9,793 nucleotides of DNA from contig URCS01000066.1 in the NCBI GenBank assembly GCA_900546455.1, forward strand, positions 1-9,793, written 5' to 3'. The DNA is from an uncultured Collinsella sp. Its GTDB lineage: Bacteria; Actinomycetota; Coriobacteriia; Coriobacteriales; Coriobacteriaceae. The translations under genes and the position numbers were made by a program. Below are positions 6,747-9,793 of the stretch, piece after piece. Below the pieces are notes generated by a model, which was not told the origin of the DNA, did not search any database, and saw only the letters and a program-made list of their open reading frames with translations. Position 1 is the stretch's first letter. Every line of letters starts with the position of its first letter.

Positions 6747-8111
6747 ATGAGCGAACCCCTGCGCACCGTGAACGTCGCCCTGCGCACCGTGAACGTCGGT
6801 CTGATCGGTCTGGGAACCGTCGGCGGCGGCGTGGCCCGTCTAATCAAGAGCCACCACGATGAGTACCTGGCAGCCTACGGCATCGACCTTAAGCTGACCC
6901 GCGCCTGCGCGCTTGCTTGGGAGCAGGCCGAGGCAGCAGGCATTGAGCGCGAGGCCTTTACGAGTGACTGGCACGATGTCGCAACCGACCCCGCCGTCGA
7001 CATCGTCGTCGAGCTGATCGGCGGCGAGCATCCCGCAACCGAGATCTTCACCACTGCCTTTGAGCACGGCAAGCACGTCGTCTCTGCCAACAAGGCCCTG
7101 CTGGGCCGTCACGTCGAGACGCTTGCCGAGAAGGCGCGCGCGTGCGGCGTGCAGATTAAGTGCGAGGCCAGCTGCGGCGGCGGTATCCCCATCGTGAGCA
7201 CGCTTGAGCACGACCTGGTGGGCAACAAGATCCTGACCATCGCCGGCATCCTTAACGGCACCACCAACTATATCCTGTCGCGCATGGACGCCGAGGGCGC
7301 CGATTACGCCGACGTCCTTGCCGACGCGCAGGCCAAGGGCTATGCCGAGGCCGATCCATCCGCCGACGTCGACGGCTTCGACGCCGCCAGCAAGACGGCG
7401 ATCCTCGCCTCCATCGGCTTTGGCACCCGCGTGACCACCGACGATGTGTACCAGCAGGGTATCCGCACCATCGGTGCCGAGGACATCGCCCAGGCCCGCG
7501 AGCTCGGCTACACCATTAAGCTGCTGGGCATCGCCCGTAACACCGACGCCGGCGTCGACGTCCGCGTGCACCCCACGCTGATCCCCGCCGACCACATGCT
7601 TGCCAAGGTCAACGGCGCCATGAACGCCGTCTACGTGGTGGGTGACGCCGTGGGCGAGACCATGTTCTATGGTGCTGGCGCAGGCTCCTTCCCCACCGCG
7701 AGCGCCGTCGTGGGCGATATCCTGTCGCTCTCCGAGCAGATCAGCCGCGGCGTGGCTCCGTTGCCCGAGATCGAGCCCTATGGTCACAACCTCGCCTTTA
7801 AGCCCATGGACGAGCTCCAGACCAAGTACTATGTGCGCCTGAAGGTTGCCGACCGCGTGGGCGCCCTGTCCGAGACGGTCGACATCTTTGCCAAGCACAA
7901 CATCTCGATCTCGCTCATCAACCAGGTCGAGGACGGCAAGTCGGGCGTCAGCGATGCCTGCTCGGTCATCTTCCTGACGCACCGCGCGCTCGAAAAGGAC
8001 GTCCAAGCTGCCGCCGCCGAGCTTGCCAGCGTCGACTGCGTGGCCGAGGTCGCCAACGTCCTGCGCATCGAGGACGTCGAGGCTTGGACCGAAGGCGTCA
8101 TGGCCAACTAA
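6747..8111 (+). CDS. hom: Homoserine dehydrogenase with C-terminal ACT domain
   Basis: Reduces aspartate semialdehyde to homoserine with NAD(P)H, the branch step towards threonine, methionine and isoleucine, in the cytoplasm. The 454-residue monofunctional form (no aspartokinase part) shows a nucleotide-binding fold with GLGTVGGG (21-28), ANKALLG (114-120), the family signature GGGIPIV...GILNGTTNYIL (144-177) and GYAEADPSADVDGFDAASK (198-216); E201, D212, K216 and K116 match the spacing of known catalytic residues. An ACT regulatory domain (about 361-440, YYVRLKVADRVGALSETV) suggests threonine feedback. AAGGAG lies 6 nt before the ATG. Oddly, a perfect 21-bp tandem repeat (6757-6798) duplicates seven residues (LRTVNVA/LRTVNVG) right at the first beta strand. 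A strong terminator follows, so it is its own transcription unit. Confidence 0.96.
   Translation: MSEPLRTVNVALRTVNVGLIGLGTVGGGVARLIKSHHDEYLAAYGIDLKLTRACALAWEQAEAAGIEREAFTSDWHDVATDPAVDIVVELIGGEHPATEIFTTAFEHGKHVVSANKALLGRHVETLAEKARACGVQIKCEASCGGGIPIVSTLEHDLVGNKILTIAGILNGTTNYILSRMDAEGADYADVLADAQAKGYAEADPSADVDGFDAASKTAILASIGFGTRVTTDDVYQQGIRTIGAEDIAQARELGYTIKLLGIARNTDAGVDVRVHPTLIPADHMLAKVNGAMNAVYVVGDAVGETMFYGAGAGSFPTASAVVGDILSLSEQISRGVAPLPEIEPYGHNLAFKPMDELQTKYYVRLKVADRVGALSETVDIFAKHNISISLINQVEDGKSGVSDACSVIFLTHRALEKDVQAAAAELASVDCVAEVANVLRIEDVEAWTEGVMAN
6757..6798 (+). repeat. Perfect 21-bp tandem duplication in the hom 5' end
   Basis: Bases 6757-6777 are repeated exactly at 6778-6798, in frame, so residues around LRTVNV occur twice before the dinucleotide-binding GxGxxG. 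The absence of any third-position change suggests a recent slippage event. Confidence 0.95.
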
Positions 8112-8141
8112 CCCAACGCTCGCCTAGCAATACGCGCCTTG

Positions 8142-8176
8142 AGGGCTCCCGTCCGATGTGGGACGGGAGCCCTTTT
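8142..8176 (+). terminator. Intrinsic terminator of hom
   Basis: GGGCTCCCGTCC (8143-8154) pairs perfectly with 8161-8172 around a 6-nt loop and is followed by TTTTGT. It lies 31 nt after the hom stop and isolates hom from the downstream dehydrogenase gene. Confidence 0.92.
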
Positions 8177-8325
8177 GTCTCCTGCCCCAAGCACAACGGC
8201 AGAGCACATTTGCGCGAGCCGCTCATCGGTAACGCGGGCTACCGTTCACCGATATGCAAACACGGCCGATTCCGGTTACGGCTACGCTGTGCTGCGAATG
8301 TCCGCCCGCGATGAGAGGAAATACC

Positions 8326-9075
8326 ATGTTGCTCGAGGGCAAGAAAGCAATCATCACCGGAGGCACGCGCGGTATCGGCTATGCCATCGCCTGCCGTTTT
8401 ATCGAGGAGGGCGCCGCCGTCACTGTCTTTGGCTCGCGTCAGGAGACCGCCGATGCGGCCGTTGAGAAGCTGGCAGCCGCCTATCCCGACGCCAAGGTCT
8501 GGGGTCGCTCCTGCGATCTCACCTCGCTCGAGGCCGTGACTGAGGCCTTTACGCAGACTGCAGCCGACATGGGCGGCTTGGACACGGTCGTCAACAATGC
8601 CGGTATCTCCCAGCGTTCACCCCTCTTGGACTACACGGCCGAGGAGTTCGCAAAGGTCATGGACCTTAACGTCGTCGCCGTCTTTAATGGCCACCAGGCT
8701 GCCGCCAAGATCATGACCGAGGCCGGCCACGGCGGCACCATCACTACCACAAGCTCGATGGTCGCCAAGTACGGCCAGCCCTCCGGCGTCGGTTACCCCA
8801 CGTCCAAATTTGCCGTCAACGGCATGGTCCAGTCGCTCTCGCGCGAGCTTGCTCCCATGGGCATCCGCGTCAACGCCGTTGCCCCCGGCGTGACTAAGAC
8901 CGACATGGTCGCCAACCTGCCCGAAGAGGTCATCAAGCCCATCATCGCCACCATTCCGCTGGGTCGCATGGGCGAGCCCGAGGATGTCGCCAACGCCTTT
9001 GTTTTCCTGGCGAGCGACATGTCCTCCTATGTCACGGGCGCCGTGCTCCCCGTCGACGGAGCCGCCCGCTCCTAA
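8326..9075 (+). CDS. Classical short-chain dehydrogenase/reductase (FabG/BaiA-like)
   Basis: NAD(P)-dependent oxidoreductase of 249 residues, the classical SDR length. Motifs: TGGTRGIG (11-18) for cofactor binding, NNAG (90-93), and the tetrad N115, S144, Y157, K161 (YPTSK); the C-terminus ends in a G-A-x-L-P-V-DGA pattern typical of FabG-like enzymes. The second strand ends VFGSR (34-38) with no acidic residue, favouring NADP(H). The segment SGVGYPTSK together with FNG and DGAxR recalls BaiA 3-alpha-hydroxysteroid dehydrogenases of gut bacteria, so a bile-acid or steroid substrate is a reasonable alternative to 3-oxoacyl-ACP reduction; neither is proven. Start at 8326 is chosen because AGAGGA lies about 7 nt upstream; an in-frame ATG at 8254 adds an unSDR-like 24-residue lead. 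It is monocistronic between two terminators. Confidence 0.9.
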   Translation: MLLEGKKAIITGGTRGIGYAIACRFIEEGAAVTVFGSRQETADAAVEKLAAAYPDAKVWGRSCDLTSLEAVTEAFTQTAADMGGLDTVVNNAGISQRSPLLDYTAEEFAKVMDLNVVAVFNGHQAAAKIMTEAGHGGTITTTSSMVAKYGQPSGVGYPTSKFAVNGMVQSLSRELAPMGIRVNAVAPGVTKTDMVANLPEEVIKPIIATIPLGRMGEPEDVANAFVFLASDMSSYVTGAVLPVDGAARS

Positions 9076-9117
9076 GGGTCACAGGCTTTTGCCCCAGCCT
9101 TCTACAGAGCCCTACGC

Positions 9118-9161
9118 AAAAGGCGCGCTGTCTGCATCGATTGCAGGCAGCGCGCCTTTTT
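9118..9161. terminator. Strong bidirectional intrinsic terminator after the SDR gene
   Basis: The arm 9118-9136 pairs with 9142-9160 over 19 positions with one G-T wobble and a 5-nt loop; the plus strand ends in TTTTT and the minus strand also reads TTTT, so it can work both ways. It ends the SDR transcript about 40 nt after its stop. Confidence 0.93.
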
Positions 9162-9471
9162 GTGTTTGCAGGGGAAGCTGCGTCCCGGCATTTCAGCTCA
9201 GAACGGAACATGGTTCCCCCCAGAATCCCCTTGCGGAAACTACATCCCACTCCGTCCATTACGGGACACAGTTTCCCGAAGGGCAGTTGAGTCATGCCAT
9301 CCTAATCAAAACGCGACCGTATTGCGCCCCTAAGATAACCAGCTCTCATGCTGGAACGAACGCATCATGCGGCGCGACCGCTCGCCGACATGCAATTTGT
9401 TGCACAGTAAAATCGACCAGTGGCACCTTTATCCTTTATTTAACGAATAAGGTCAAGGAAGGGAGAACATC
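9162..9471. other. Non-coding region with inverted repeats
   Basis: No supported gene in these 310 bp. Structures seen: GGAAC-ATG-GTTCC (9205-9217); a longer imperfect inverted repeat at 9228-9283 built from CCCTT/AAGGG, GGAAACT/AGTTTCC and TCCC/GGGA; CGCAT-C-ATGCG (9361-9371); TGCAA-TTTG-TTGCA (9391-9404); and CCTTTATT/AATAAGG (9433-9452) just before a ribosome binding site. The last two may act as operator or leader structure for the small ORF at 9472; the 9228-9283 repeat looks like an intergenic repeat element. Confidence 0.45.
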
Positions 9472-9690
9472 ATGCCAAGACGGCAAACACCGCTCGAGGT
9501 CATGTTCTCCCTGTTCAAGACTTCATTTACCCTGAGCCATCGCGCACTTGCTGAATTGTTACTATCCGATCTGCCGTTAACAAATGGACAGCCTACCGCC
9601 CAAATGGCACAGGACACCAGCTGGCTTTCGCGCACGATCGTGCACTCGCAGCCGGGCTCCCTAGAAGATCGCTACTTTGCCGACGGTTGA
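9472..9690 (+). CDS. Hypothetical 72-residue protein
   Basis: I do not recognise this protein. It starts MPRRQTPLEV and has a basic N-terminus, then a mostly helical-looking stretch (about 9-36, leucine- and alanine-rich, containing LFKTSFTLSHRALAELLLSD), a polar Gln/Thr-rich middle and an acidic C-terminal end. It has no signal peptide, no cysteine and no clear transmembrane span. In favour of a real gene: AAGGAAGGGAG 6 nt before the ATG, isolation between terminators, and its own terminator 57 nt downstream. Against: short length and codons such as AGA, ACA, TTA and CTA that the neighbouring genes avoid, which could mean transfer, low expression or a chance ORF. A helix-turn-helix or toxin/antitoxin role would be guesswork. 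Confidence 0.5.
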   Translation: MPRRQTPLEVMFSLFKTSFTLSHRALAELLLSDLPLTNGQPTAQMAQDTSWLSRTIVHSQPGSLEDRYFADG

Positions 9691-9746
9691 TTTCCGATCT
9701 CAGCCGAACACATTAGGCGGACAGGCCGTTCCCGCAGCTAGCCGAA

Positions 9747-9786
9747 CGCCCCCGAGGCCCCATCCGGGCCCCGGGGGCGCCGTTTT
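9747..9786 (+). terminator. Intrinsic terminator at the right edge
   Basis: GCCCCCGAGGCCC (9748-9760) pairs with GGGCCCCGGGGGC (9766-9778) with one mismatch and a 5-nt loop, followed after four bases by TTTT. Position and orientation suit the small ORF at 9472. Confidence 0.75.
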
Positions 9787-9793
9787 CCCAGTT

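Noticed and set aside
6840..8006. 388-codon minus-strand open frame opposite hom
   Set aside because: Antisense to a conserved enzyme, repetitive Gly/Asp/Val composition, no start signal.
9032..9295. 87-codon minus-strand open frame
   Set aside because: It runs through a strong terminator and into the SDR 3' end, with no ribosome binding site.
1..9793. CRISPR array, IS element, tRNA or rRNA
   Set aside because: No regularly spaced repeats, transposase motifs, cloverleaf or rRNA-like sequence were seen on either strand.

Overview
The window is a GC-rich stretch of bacterial chromosome with dense coding, strong Shine-Dalgarno sites and GC-rich intrinsic terminators. The codon bias (G/C in third positions), the lipoprotein transporter parts and the protein style fit a high-G+C Gram-positive, most likely a gut Coriobacteriia such as Collinsella. 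That placement is inferred from general resemblance; there is no rRNA or other marker gene here.

Left two thirds (about 197-6496, all on the minus strand): a complete branched-chain amino acid (LIV-type) ABC importer. Read in the direction of transcription the order is livJ-like SBP 2 (5330-6496), livJ-like SBP 1 (3871-5058), livH (2850-3731), livM (1761-2849), livG (911-1771) and livF (197-910). livH to livF are tightly packed: livH and livM abut, livM and livG overlap by 11 bp, and livG ends TAA directly before the ATG of livF. The two substrate-binding lipoproteins are close paralogues (about 70% identical by eye) in tandem. Each has its own leader, separated by a 271-bp AT-rich spacer. 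Two stem-loops lie between SBP 1 and livH and probably set the ratio of binding protein to membrane complex. Several hairpins follow livF.

Middle (6497-8176): a 250-bp divergent region rich in short repeats leads to hom on the plus strand, an ACT-domain homoserine dehydrogenase closed by a strong terminator. Its N-terminus carries a perfect 21-bp tandem duplication just ahead of the NAD(P)-binding fold.

Right third (8177-9793, plus strand): a monocistronic classical short-chain dehydrogenase/reductase whose motifs resemble BaiA-type bile-acid hydroxysteroid dehydrogenases as well as FabG, followed by a strong terminator. Then comes about 310 bp of non-coding DNA with inverted repeats, a 72-codon orphan ORF with a good ribosome binding site and atypical codons, and a terminator at the right edge.

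Functionally, uptake of Leu/Ile/Val and the first committed step towards Thr/Met/Ile meet at one divergent promoter region, which suggests but does not prove shared amino-acid control. I see no mobile element gene, CRISPR array, tRNA or rRNA, and no clearly novel multi-gene system. The best leads are the hom duplication, the SDR, the orphan ORF and the repeat-rich regulatory DNA.
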